Assembly (NCBI GenBank): GCA_036365455.1
Contig: JAWQUS010000004.1
Coordinates: 131,501 to 195,500, forward strand
Direction: 5' to 3'
DNA from: Macrosoma leucophasiata
Taxonomy: Eukaryota; Arthropoda; Insecta; Lepidoptera; Hedylidae
Length of the DNA stretch: 64,000 nucleotides
Both the position numbers and the translations under genes were made by a program. Each line of letters begins with the position of its first letter. Position 1 is the stretch's first letter. The notes beneath the pieces are model-generated. The model saw only the letters and a program-made list of their open reading frames with translations, did not search any database and had not been told where the DNA came from. Of the stretch, positions 11,473 through 21,492 are shown in pieces.

Positions 11473-11662
11473 TACTCACAATCCCACAATAGGCTATAGG
11501 TATAAACCTGTTTAGTGGATGCCGTTGTACACATACATACGTCCAGACCCGAAATAAATATCTGTAGGCCATACAAATATTTGTCTCGGTACGGGAATCA
11601 AACCTGCGACCTTTCGAGTGAAACGGTCATCTCACACCACTAGACTAACCGGGTCATCAAAT
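11473..11662 (-). repeat. tRNA-headed SINE, family D
   Basis: Minus strand. The head (gatgacccggttagtctagt, then ggtttgattcccgtacc) matches the copy at 1350-1543, and the body has the same gtttatacctatagcctatt-type end. Confidence 0.75.
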
Positions 11663-12878
11663 GTCGATATAATTTGTTTTTTTTTTTTGGGAATTTACCT
11701 AAATGTCTGTTGAGCGATTTTAGAAGACTTATGAGTTAGCCTCACCGAGATGATAATACTAGCATTGCGCATGTGCAGCTTATAATAGTATTTCGCCTAT
11801 AAAACACACCGGGAACATATGAAACATATAATTATGGTTCAAGATACCACTAGATATAGAACCAAACCAAGAACCAAACTTTTATTCAAACATGTTAAAC
11901 ATGTCTCTTAGAAATTCGAGCCAGTAAATTGATGTAAATATTTTATCTAAAGTCATGAAAAATGCACACTTTTCAGGTGCATTATAAAAGTTTGAGAAAC
12001 AATAAATTGGACTGTACATAGTTTTTCGGTGCAGTTTCTCAGATATAATTTTACCTATTTTTGAAGGTCCATGTCATTAAAGCCACTGAACTGTTCACGT
12101 ACTTGGCCGATTTTTTTTTAATTTGGCTTAAGGTCATTATAGTTTTGCGAATAAAAACAGTATAAACACAACCATAAACAACAACTGAAGGTGATTCGCA
12201 AAATGTGTTTTGCGAAATATACGTTTTATTGCATTAAGTTACCAACACCGGTTTTAGCAATCACGTCGGTGGTTAACCCGCTGCAGATAATGCAGAACTT
12301 AGTTTACTTTGTACATTTAATAGGAAAATTCTGTCCGTAATTGGAGCAAATTATTTATTAACTGACTTATAGATTCTTTTATAGAATGGACTTTAGTTGG
12401 TAGGTGATTTTTTCCACAGTACCTACGTGGAAATTTACTTAAAAAATCATACTGTTCTTATTATGTAAAAACATTTTTCTAAAAAATTACGCCAATTAGT
12501 TCAAATGCAAATTGTTGGATCACGGAAGATTAAATTTGATCAACACTACGAATCGATTGAACAATTTAATTCAGTATATGACACAAATGTGTAAATTAAT
12601 TTCGCAAAATAATATTTTAATAAAAAAGCCGTGACAGATCTGATAAATTTAACATGATGTAATTAAGTCTATAAAATGAATAAACACAGATCTGTACAAA
12701 ATGAACGCTCTAGCATGTGATTAGGGTCGAGAAAGGAGGGCAAGCCGCTTTTATTGATATTCTGTCCAGAGAGCGACACGCAACCGCGCTGCAGAGCGAT
12801 TTGATAACATTAACATCATCCAACGATGTCTAGTTTATAGTCTCGTAACTAACGTAAACAAAATCTGAAAAACGCACG
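11663..12878. other. intergenic, AT-rich
   Basis: No credible gene. Positions 12770-12800 are somewhat GC-richer (gcgacacgcaaccgcgctgc) and lie upstream of the small ORF at 12879, with a possible TATA-like tttatag near 12834. Confidence 0.4.
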
Positions 12879-13100
12879 ATGACTACAATATCACATCACA
12901 ATTCTCTGTTAGTTATAGTTTTACCGGTAATAGAGTCCCAGTGTGTATCACAGTTTGGGAATATGCCTAGTAACCCTCTACCTTATATGGGATTAGACAA
13001 CATTACTAGTAAATCACATTTTAAAATTGATCCACTTACACAAGTATGCACGAATGCATGTATAGCAAACCCTTCGGCGAGATGTTTTGATAATTTGTAA
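12879..13100 (+). CDS. possible small secreted Cys-containing peptide (73 aa)
   Basis: A 73-codon ORF from ATG to TAA. The N-terminus has a short polar start and then a hydrophobic core (SLLVIVLPVI, about residues 9-18) ending near SQC, like a signal peptide. The C-terminal part has three cysteines in CTNAC and ARC contexts near residues 57-69. No family is recognised. The ORF is short, the region AT-rich, and no splice sites or second exon were tied to it, so it may be a chance ORF. It has no close gene neighbours. Confidence 0.3.
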   Translation: MTTISHHNSLLVIVLPVIESQCVSQFGNMPSNPLPYMGLDNITSKSHFKIDPLTQVCTNACIANPSARCFDNL

Positions 13101-14485
13101 CAATATGTATGTAATATTTAGATAAAAGAATTTTCGAAATCAATCTTTATAAATACTACATTTCTCTATATGAGGAAAAGACCCCAAAAAGACATTAAAA
13201 ATGTAGAGCAATTATTTGAAGTGTGAAATGAGACATAATTAACATAACAGCCTTCACCGGGTGAATGAGCACCGTCGACCTATCACACGAAGCTCGCGGT
13301 ACTTTTCCACTTCTACCGAAAAAAAGGTTTCGTTGAAATATTGGACCTTGCTCTCACCAGAGCTCAACCGGACCAACTTTCGAAACGGCTGATTCATAAT
13401 TGAGTTCTATACCGTCGTAATTAAGTTCAGTTTGTGTCGGGTTAGTTAGTGTCCAGTGTATGAGAGCCGCGGGGTGGCCTCGCTCCGTACATTAAAATGA
13501 AGGCTGAAGAAATATGAACACGCAACAATTTATTATTCACGCGTTTAATTCGATTAACCTCGAACCCTTCCTGTAAAACCGTTGCCTAACAACATCGCCG
13601 TACACGTGTCTCCATCATTTCACTCATCAAGTGACACACGTGACGGACCTATTTCATCTCTAGAGAGTGATCTACGGTGTTCAAATCCGTAAACGAACAT
13701 TTCAACAAAACTTTTATAACTTTTGTTCGCTACTTCGTAAGAGCCTTAATGCCGTTCCCATAGTAATTTAGCACACCTTAACTAACCTAGGACACCTAGC
13801 AACCTCCCCGCTAAATTCCAGATTACTTCGACTAGTTTGGGGTGTGTCTATAATGACTCATTCTCAATTCGCAATCAGTGACGGAAGAGTTTTACATATT
13901 CTGATAAAGCCAGTTACAGTTTTTTTCCAGTTATCATTATATATGATTTATTCAAAGGTAAGGCTTTTGTCTGATGTGAAGGAAATGAAAGTTTCATACG
14001 ACAAACATTTCGTGATTTCTGTTTATAAACTTTTATTAAAATCTATAATTTTAGTATTGTTTGTTAAAAATAGGATATTTCAAGCAAACGTACTTTCACA
14101 ATTACAATCACAGCCGATATGTTTTTTATGACAACCACAATTTGTTTAATATAATATTCACCATTAAACAGACAACCACGCAGGCAAATATTGTTGCCGC
14201 CACGAAATCGGTACCATAACCTACGATACAAGGAAATAACACGAGATCGTTCATTGTCATTAAATCCCTTCCACAACCTTTTTAAAACCAAAGTATCTTG
14301 TCAAAAGAGGCCAGCAGTTAATATACAACGACAACTTGAAATGACTTAATTAAATAAATTATAACGAGCCTCGTTCTTGTTCGCCGCAAGTGTATCTCGT
14401 TAAAGTACGAGTAACATCCCACCAAAAACCTTTTGATGTAAAAATGTTGCCAAGACGAATCTAGTTTGCTTATCATGTGAAAAAG
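13101..14485. other. intergenic, AT-rich
   Basis: A 95-codon hydrophobic ORF at 13844-14131 (plus) and a 75-codon ORF at 14064-14291 (minus) overlap in AT-rich DNA and resemble no family I know; I do not call them genes. A segment at 14406-14460 (aacatcccaccaaaaacc, then atgttgccaagacg) may be a fragment of another dispersed repeat. Confidence 0.4.
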
Positions 14486-14740
14486 TTATTGGCACCCGCC
14501 GTCCAGAGGAAAATATGGCGGGCCCACCAGGTCTCTATCGAACGGCAGGACCATCGTTAGGCGGCTGGGGATAGGGTGCAGGGCCAACGGAATATCCGTA
14601 CACCTCTTCCCCAGCCGTCTCCTCACAACAGCAGCAAGTGGTGGGCAGAGCCACGGCAAAGGCCGCTCCCCCTCCGGATTTTCTTGGTTTCGCCGCACAA
14701 GGAGGAAACCTTCGGGGGGGGGGTGATATATGCACCCTAA
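14486..14740 (-). other. GC-rich island with possible exon-like ORF
   Basis: About 250 bp of GC-rich DNA in an AT-rich setting. On the minus strand an ORF ending near 14535 encodes PTTCCCCEETAGEEVYGYSV followed by GPAPYPQPP and a stop; the four adjacent cysteines and the proline/tyrosine tail look like the cytosolic end of a membrane-anchored protein. A run of nine G at 14716-14724 and overlapping minus frames weaken the call. It could be a terminal exon of a gene outside this window, a retrocopy or a LINE untranslated region. No convincing acceptor site was found. Confidence 0.3.
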
Positions 14741-15226
14741 TTTTACCAGACCTAACTTCAGATACTCTTCATTCTAGTTAAAACGTGTGGGTTAGGTTAG
14801 GTGGGGTTTTTTTGTTTTTGTACTAATATTAGCTTACATACCAATTTTCAGATTTCTAAGGCTTCAGGAAAAATGTTTGCTTCAACAATATCAAAATACC
14901 TATTACTCTTATTGTGTTAACTTTCAAAAAGAGGATTTCGAAATAGCCGTGTAGAGTGTTGCAAAATATTTAATATCTCTTAGTTAGTAGGTATTTAAAA
15001 TTCTAAACTTTCTATGACCTTGTGCTGTGTATGAGCTTGAGATAAATCGATTATCTAAAAGTGCGACGTCCCTACCGACCATATTTGCTAAATTAACTGT
15101 ACTATTTAAAATTAAAAATATTTTCAATACTAGAGAAAATTTACATTATTGCTCCCTATGAAAAATACCATTGTTAATTTATATATGCAGCTAAAATAGT
15201 TTTTTAAAAAAACTTTATTAAAAAAC
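14741..15226. other. intergenic, AT-rich
   Basis: Nothing recognised. Two adjacent TTAGG units near 14790 are too few to be telomeric. Confidence 0.5.
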
Positions 15227-15330
15227 TAGCTGTGCCCGCGACTTTGTCTACGTGAGAAAAAATATGATTGTTCAATATCTACCCAGACAAAGTCGTGGGC
15301 GCAGCTAGTATAAAAGTAGCCTAAGTTACT
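15227..15330. repeat. short hairpin of RTE-type ends
   Basis: ctagctgtgcccgcgacttt at the left and its diverged reverse complement (aaagtcgtgggcgcagctag) at 15289-15308 bracket about 40 bp. The same end sequence bounds the centre of the 2-kb palindrome at 48.3-48.6 kb. Confidence 0.65.
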
Positions 15331-15720
15331 CCTTATTACATCAGCTATCTGCCAGTGAAAGTCCCGTCAAATCGGAGACACTCAATTCTATTTATTTGTA
15401 TGTGGGTATGTATGGTTGTATGGAGATAAATACCCGTGGAAGTCCCGTCAAAGTCGAATACACTCCAATTCTACTTATTTGTATGTAGATATGTATGTAT
15501 GTATGAAGATAAAAGTAGCCTAAGTTACTCCTTATTACATCAGCTACCTACCCGTGGAAGTCCCGTCAAACTCGGATACACTCCAATTCTACTTATTTGT
15601 ATGTATGTATGTATGGATGTATGGAGATAAAAGTCTCGTCAGAATCGGTCCAGCCGTTTCCAAGATTAGCCCCGCCAAACAGACAGACAGACAAAAATCG
15701 TAAAAACGTTTTGGTATGTG
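15331..15720 (+). repeat. tandem ~90-120 bp units within RTE-like repeat
   Basis: Three units share gtggaagtcccgtcaaa (first unit gtgaaagtcccgtcaaa), a cactccaattctacttattt block, a variable gtat microsatellite and ggagataaa. They start near 15351, 15429 and 15547. The tail runs into agaatcggtccagccgtttc and acagacagacagac, typical of decayed RTE-type 3' regions. Confidence 0.65.
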
Positions 15721-15959
15721 TACCGTGTATACATACATATGCATTTAGTATAAAGCGGTTGTTTTAATATCACAAACAGACACTCCTTTTATATTTATTT
15801 CTATAGATTTATTATTATGGAAGGTAATATACAACATAAGACCTGAAAATTCTGTAAAAATTTAAGGGTCTACTTGCTACCGTTATTACTGAGCAAAAAA
15901 TATACGAAAAAAAACACGCGTAATGTATACACGTGTAATGCATAACCTTGGACCCCTTA

Positions 15960-16615
15960 AAATTTCCATATTTTACTTTTAGTAATTAATTTTGTCTTTT
16001 AAGCGGTATCAGATATACATAATTTGTGAAAATGTTAGCTTTCTAGCTAAATTACACTGTTTATGAGATACAGTCTGGTGACAGACAGACGGACGGACAG
16101 ACAGACAGACAGCGGAGGATTAGTAATCCGTAGGGTCCGCTTTTACCTTTTAGGTACGAAATCCCCTAAAAGATAGAACTAAGATACAGAATAGCTTAAA
16201 AATATTCGATATGATTCTTTAAATTGACATAACTTTTTTATTTCTGAACTGATTCACATGAAACAAGCACTAAATGTATATTAGTAAAAACCGCAAATCG
16301 AATAAGGCGTTTCTGAAATTAGGGTGCACACACACACAGACAAACAGACATTTTTACGGAATAAAAAGTACCCAGTGTTGTGCGCCAAAGGTTAAAGCCA
16401 TATAATCATACCAAGTTTCATTGTAATTGGACCGGTAGATTTTGTGTGATGCTTGAACAAACAAACAGACGGACAGACAAATTTTTTTCTAATCACATAT
16501 TTGTGTTCGGTATCGATCTAGTAACATCCCCTGGTATTTATTTTTTCAATATTTTCAATGTACAGAATTTACACTTCTACAGTTTTATTATAAGTATAGA
16601 TGAAGCATAGTAAAA
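15960..16615 (+). repeat. decayed RTE-like / non-autonomous repeats
   Basis: The gacagacagacggacggaca tract at about 16080 is followed by gggtccgcttttaccttt and aaatcccctaaaa (16100-16170). A second piece at 16385-16590 has ccaagtttcattgtaattgg, an acagacggacagacaa tract and a final ttattataagtatagat, which is a common insect RTE-type 3' terminus. Confidence 0.55.
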
Positions 16616-18444
16616 AAACAAGCATATTCATTTATTACCCAAATATAATGTTGCAACTATATTTGAGTAACTACAACATCTGATTAACTTGTAGCAACAA
16701 ATTAAATTGAAACTAACATAAATCTGTTGCTGCAGCCTCTTGTACTCCCGTGACCTATTCATATTCTTAGTTAATGTACAATAAATCTAACTTGTAGTAT
16801 GACTTTTAACTAACTTCAAATAGCAGAATTGCTATATTTCTGTTGTCTTTTTCATAATTCATTTCGTTTTTACAGGTTGCATGTCAAAGCATTTATTTTT
16901 CTAAAATCGTTTGTACACGAGATATGAATAGCTTCGGATAATATTAACAATTTTATCAAAGTAAGAATGATTTAAAAAATTGATGCCTTATTTGTGATAT
17001 TTGATCATTCTTATTTTATCCTCGAAACGCTACGACATCGAGCTACATAAGAGCGCGTTTGATCTCACTGCTTAAACGCATCAATTACTGACAACTTAAT
17101 AGTTTTGTAAAGGTCAAATGATCAGAGAATAATCCTATAAACATCATTAAAACGTTTCAATTGCTTATTTCATTCTGCATCAATCAATCAATTCAAAATA
17201 GAAGTACAGCGACGCGTGAGCATCGGAAAAGTCGTTCGTTATCAACGTTCTCGAAGATCAGCAGAGACAGAAATTGTTTTCGTTACCTTGTCTATTGGTT
17301 AGAACGTAACATAAAAATGGAGTTAATAATCTGAAGTAATGATGCATTAAAATAAGGACCAATGTCAAACACATAGTACATACATTAATAATATTACGTT
17401 CAATTTCTTGGCTAATGTATATGAAAAATAATTAAGAAGTTATGAAGGGCATCTTCTCCCCTAATAACGCACAGCACTGTTGTGGGCGATTTTGGGGAAG
17501 GACTTCTTTCGGCTGTAGTAATTGAAGTTAATAATTAAAACTCTGCCATTATTATTTAACTCACAATTCGATATGAGCGCCTCACACCAACACACTCCAT
17601 ACACACTCCTACGTTTATCTTTACACACACATGTAGATCGTTCGTGATGTAAGTGTCTGAAAGGGAAAATGGAAGTTGCTCATAAAATGTTTCCCATTAC
17701 AAAAGTTATTATTTGATGGATCGATGTAAATTGCGAAATTAATACTCGTATTACCTTAACATTAAATAACTGTTATTGACGCGAATCGAAATAAAAACTG
17801 AAATGAGGTCACTTAGTGACAATGACCGACATTTAGGAAGTATTTATAATTAACATAAATGTCAGTTCAAATGCCAAAGGCGAAGAACTCAGCGCAGGGT
17901 CTTAATAATTATTTAATGTACTAAAATATTTCATTTAATAAACATACATCATCAAAAATCAAGTACACCAATCAAATACCTGATGAATATTAAAAATATA
18001 TTTGTATAGCATTTAAATTAAATATTTCATGTACGAATTTATCACTGAAAGACGTCATCAAACATCCTCTCATCAGAACATCAGGTATCCTAACAAAACA
18101 ATAAACTCACGCGCTGCTTTCGCTTCCCCTCTTTTCCCATTTTCCATCTCACTTCCCCATCTGGTCTGCTTCCCTGATGTCATTACTCCCCTTCCCTCAT
18201 CTCCCACCCCCCTCGTCCGACTGATCTAACCCCCTAGTTACAAAACGCGGACGATGTCACGTCCGAACATTAAACTGATTTGTGTTTGTGGGTTATACTC
18301 TAGGCGGCCATTTTGAAAACGTTTTTGCAAATTAAACAAAACATGTAATAATGCGCCAAGTGCACGTAGTGTTGTGTAAGTTTGATATTACTTACATCAC
18401 AATTTGTGTCATATTGAAACGTAGAATATAAACGGCCAGTACCT
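16616..18444. other. intergenic, AT-rich
   Basis: No gene recognised. A 66-codon ORF at 18029-18229 lies on a pyrimidine-rich tract and is not convincing. Confidence 0.5.
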
Positions 18445-18816
18445 ACCTACTAGTGCCCACAGCCCACTATAGCAACACTGGGGTCCGATCCCCGGGTTGG
18501 GGTTAGTGCAACTGCGATTTTTCAATTTATTTTCACTGGTGGTAGAGCTCCAGTGACGGAGCTCGCGGGTGTAGGCACCACCGCATTACCTAATATACTT
18601 GCCGCTAAATGGTAGTGTTCAGCACTATCGTGTTCCGGTCAGGTAGTAATATACGGCCCTGTAATTTCCGGCACAGGGGCATAACACCATAGGCCTCAGG
18701 AGTGGTAACGCATCTGCATTTTAACCTGGGTCTTTGTGTGGATGTCTATGGGCTGCAGTCGTCACTTAACATCAATGTGAACTGCATGCTTGTTTGCCAC
18801 TTACATGACTAAAAAA
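18445..18816 (+). repeat. interspersed retroposon, family A, with tRNA-like head
   Basis: The fullest copy of the family. It starts with a tRNA-like segment holding a box B-like motif (ggggtccgatccccgggttg at about 18480), then ggtagagctccagtgacgga, gctaaatggtagtgttcagc, cctcaggagtggtaacgcat, gcatgcttgtttgccactta and a short A tail. This copy suggests that family A is a tRNA-derived SINE whose other copies are mostly 5'-truncated. Confidence 0.7.
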
Positions 18817-18904
18817 TAATACGATATTGTATATTTTGCAATTACACAATTTAAAGGACTAGGATACTGAGACAGTTAATTTAAAAAAATATATAGAAAA
18901 TGGA

Positions 18905-18990
18905 AAAAATGGCTTCGGTCAGGAATTGAAACTGCGACCTCCGGATATAGCGCGGCCGCTTGTACCTTCTAAACGACCGAAGTCCCCCGT
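18905..18990 (-). repeat. tRNA-like SINE head, family E
   Basis: On the minus strand: gggacttcggtcgtttagaa, then ccggaggtcgcagtttcaat. It matches the layout of the copy at 38745-38825. A related plus-strand head (accttcgatagcttagtagg) starts at 19030. Confidence 0.55.
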
Positions 18991-19392
18991 TACAGACATG
19001 GTTTAATAAAAAAAGAATGAAAACTAATCGACCTTCGATAGCTTAGTAGGTAAAAGCTGTAGCTTCCCCACACTCGGAGTTCGGTAGGTGCTTATTAAGT
19101 AGGTATAGCAAATCGTGTAGGCAAATTTTCTTAACCTTAATGGTGAACATTATAACAAAAAACTATTTTATATTAGTCAACAAAACCTTTCGAACAAACA
19201 AAAATATCTTTAATGGAGTCATGCTCGTGCATAATGACCACAGCGGTCAATTGGCAATCACCACCACACCCCACCACGCGACGTGGCGACCGCTCGACCG
19301 CTCGACCGCTCGCGACCATTTGTATTTAGTACAGCGGTCGTAAAACCTAACAGCGTATAAACGTTACATTTAACGATCGCCGCACCCGCGTG

Positions 19393-19644
19393 CTGTGCCC
19401 AGGGCTGGCGGTGTGCCCAGGGCTGGCGGTGTGCCCAGGGCTGGCGGTGTGCCCAGGGCTGGCGGTGTGCCCAGGGCTGGCGGTGTGCCCAGGGGTGGCG
19501 GTGTGCCCAGGGGTGGCGGTGTGCCCAGGGCTGGCGGTGTGCCCAGGGCTGGCGGTGTACCCAGGGCTGGCGGTGTGCCCAGGGGTGGCGGTGTGCCCAA
19601 GGCTGGCGGTGTGCCCAGGGCTGGCGGTGTGCCCAGGGCTGGCG
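19393..19644. repeat. 18-bp minisatellite, 14 copies
   Basis: Fourteen tandem copies of ctgtgcccagggctggcg-type units (consensus gtgtgcccagggctggcg) with a few substitutions. Because 18 is a multiple of three, three of the reading frames stay open, giving repeat peptides such as CPGLAV, PRAGGV and GTPPAL. This is not evidence of coding. A short ccgctcga repeat precedes it at about 19287-19312. Confidence 0.9.
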
Positions 19645-20467
19645 GTGTCGCGAGGTCCGAATATCGGTATTTTGCTTAAAAACTACACACGTTCACTAAA
19701 GCGTATGCCATTGAGGTATAAATGTATATGTGTGGTATATATTTTCTAAAATGTAATTAGATTTTTTAATAAAGCGAACGCGCTTTCTTCTTCATATTAT
19801 CTTGAGGCTTAATTAAGAAAAAAAAAAGGTTTATTTTTTAAATATTCATCATATAATTTTTTACAGTCTCGTCATCATCTGCCATAAAATCTCCATTTTA
19901 AACAAAAACTCTGCCATTTTTTGTCGTAAAATATTATAAAATATAGACAAAACATTGGTGTCCCGGTAAACTTTGTATCACCTTTCGCAGTATATAAAAA
20001 TAGTTTTCGATATTATTATTCATACCTATTCACAGACCTACCGAATACATACAAAAAATCCATGAAGATTAGTAGTTACGTTTCGGAAAAGTTTGGTTTC
20101 AAACATTGACACAATACAAGAATTTCGCATATATTACTCGATGACGATATATTTCTGTGCCATCCCTAAACACGTTGTACAAACTTATTCTAGTCTAATA
20201 ACTCATAAAGCAACTGAGAAATATACATAAATTTTACATAAAATATTACATTAAGTCATCAAATTGTATAATATTATAATATATTAACAACATTTTCTCA
20301 ATCGTGTGACAGTTGTAGTAACATATCGTCGTAGTCGACGTAGTACATGCAGTAGGACGCTACGACGCCACGTCGCTACGACGCTACGCCGCGCGCCGGT
20401 ACATTAGATATCAACGAGATTCACGCGGCGCTACGATTTACAATCAGCTTCATGATTTAAATTAATA
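19645..20467. other. intergenic; GC-rich cgctacgacg tract near its end
   Basis: AT-rich to about 20320. Then 20328-20440 holds irregular repeats of cgtcgctacgacgctacg just before the mariner element. No gene. Confidence 0.5.
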
Positions 20468-21492
20468 GGTTGGGGAAAAAGTCTTTTCGCATTATAGTAT
20501 GTATGAACTTGTAATAAAATCTCTTTGGCTGTAGTATTTGTATCTTGCTGGTTTTGGTATCATTGAAAGTTAAAATTTTAAAGAACATAATTCCAAATTC
20601 AAATTAGGCAAATGTATGATTTTCATTTGTTTTTCGTACTGTCAAGATGAGTGAATCTAATGAAGAAATTCGATACATTTTAAAATTTTACTACAAAAAA
20701 GGTAAAAATGCAACGCAAGCAGTAAAACAATTTGCGATGTTTATGGACCTAGTGCAGTGTCTGTGAGAGTAGCACAAATTTGGTTTAAGCGTTTTCAATC
20801 CGGAAATTTTGATGTCAAAGATGCACCTCGCTCTGGTTGCCCTATTACGGATAAAATGGATGCCATTTTTGAAAAAAGTGGAGCAAGATCGAGATATCAG
20901 TAGTTACGACGTAGCCGAAGAACTGAGAATTGATCACAAAATAGTTTTGGCGCATTTGAAAAAAGCTGGGTACAAAAAAAAACTCGATATTTGGGTACCT
21001 CACGAGGTCACTGAAAGAAACCTAATGAACCGTGTACTCATTTGTCATTCTTTATTACGACGTAATGAAACCGAATCATTTTTGAAGAAGCTGATAACTG
21101 GTGATGAAAAGTGGATCACGTACGACAAGAACGTGCGAAAAAGGTCGTGGTCAAAGGCCGGTCGGGCTTCACAGACTGTGGCGAAACCCGGGTTAACTCG
21201 CAATAAGGTGACGTTGTGTGTATGGTGGGATTGGAAGGGCATTATTCATTATGAGCTATTACCACCAGGCAGGACTATCGATTCTGAACTCTACTGCGAA
21301 CAACTGATGAGATTAAAGCAAGAAGTTGAGAGAAAGCGGCCGGAATTGATCAACAGAAGGGGTGTGGTATTTCATCATGATAACGCTAGACCTCACACAT
21401 CTATAGCCACTCAGCAAAAATTAAGAGAGTTTGGCTGGGAGGTGTTAATGCATCCGCCGTATAGTCCATTTTTGTTTGACCTGAGATTCTGA
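20468..21492 (+). mobile_element. mariner-type DNA transposon, 3'-truncated
   Basis: The left terminal repeat starts at 20468 (ggttggggaaaaagtctttt) right after a TA at 20466-20467, the target dinucleotide of the Tc1/mariner superfamily. About 180 bp later comes a transposase reading frame. No matching right terminal repeat was found in the following 2 kb, so the 3' end is missing or unrecognisably diverged. Confidence 0.85.
20647..21492 (+). pseudogene. mariner transposase, frameshifted and C-terminally lost
   Basis: Starting at ATG 20647, the frame shows the N-terminal helix-turn-helix region of mariner transposases. One base appears deleted near 20730 and one base gained in the A-run at 20872-20877. 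After these the frame runs cleanly to 21492 with DDE-family landmarks: WVPHEVTE, GDEKWITYDN-like (first Asp, codon 21103), and HHDNARPH (second Asp, codon 21378). The third catalytic Asp expected about 34 residues later is absent because homology stops right after PPYSP and the sequence becomes unrelated before the stop. Inactive. Confidence 0.88.

Noticed and set aside
14785..14800. TTAGG repeats as telomeric sequence
   Set aside because: Only two adjacent units are present; insect telomeric arrays are far longer.
19370..19749. Long repeat-peptide ORFs over the 18-bp minisatellite as a silk- or collagen-like gene
   Set aside because: All three frames stay open only because the unit length is a multiple of three. 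There is no signal peptide, no non-repeat coding sequence and no splice context.
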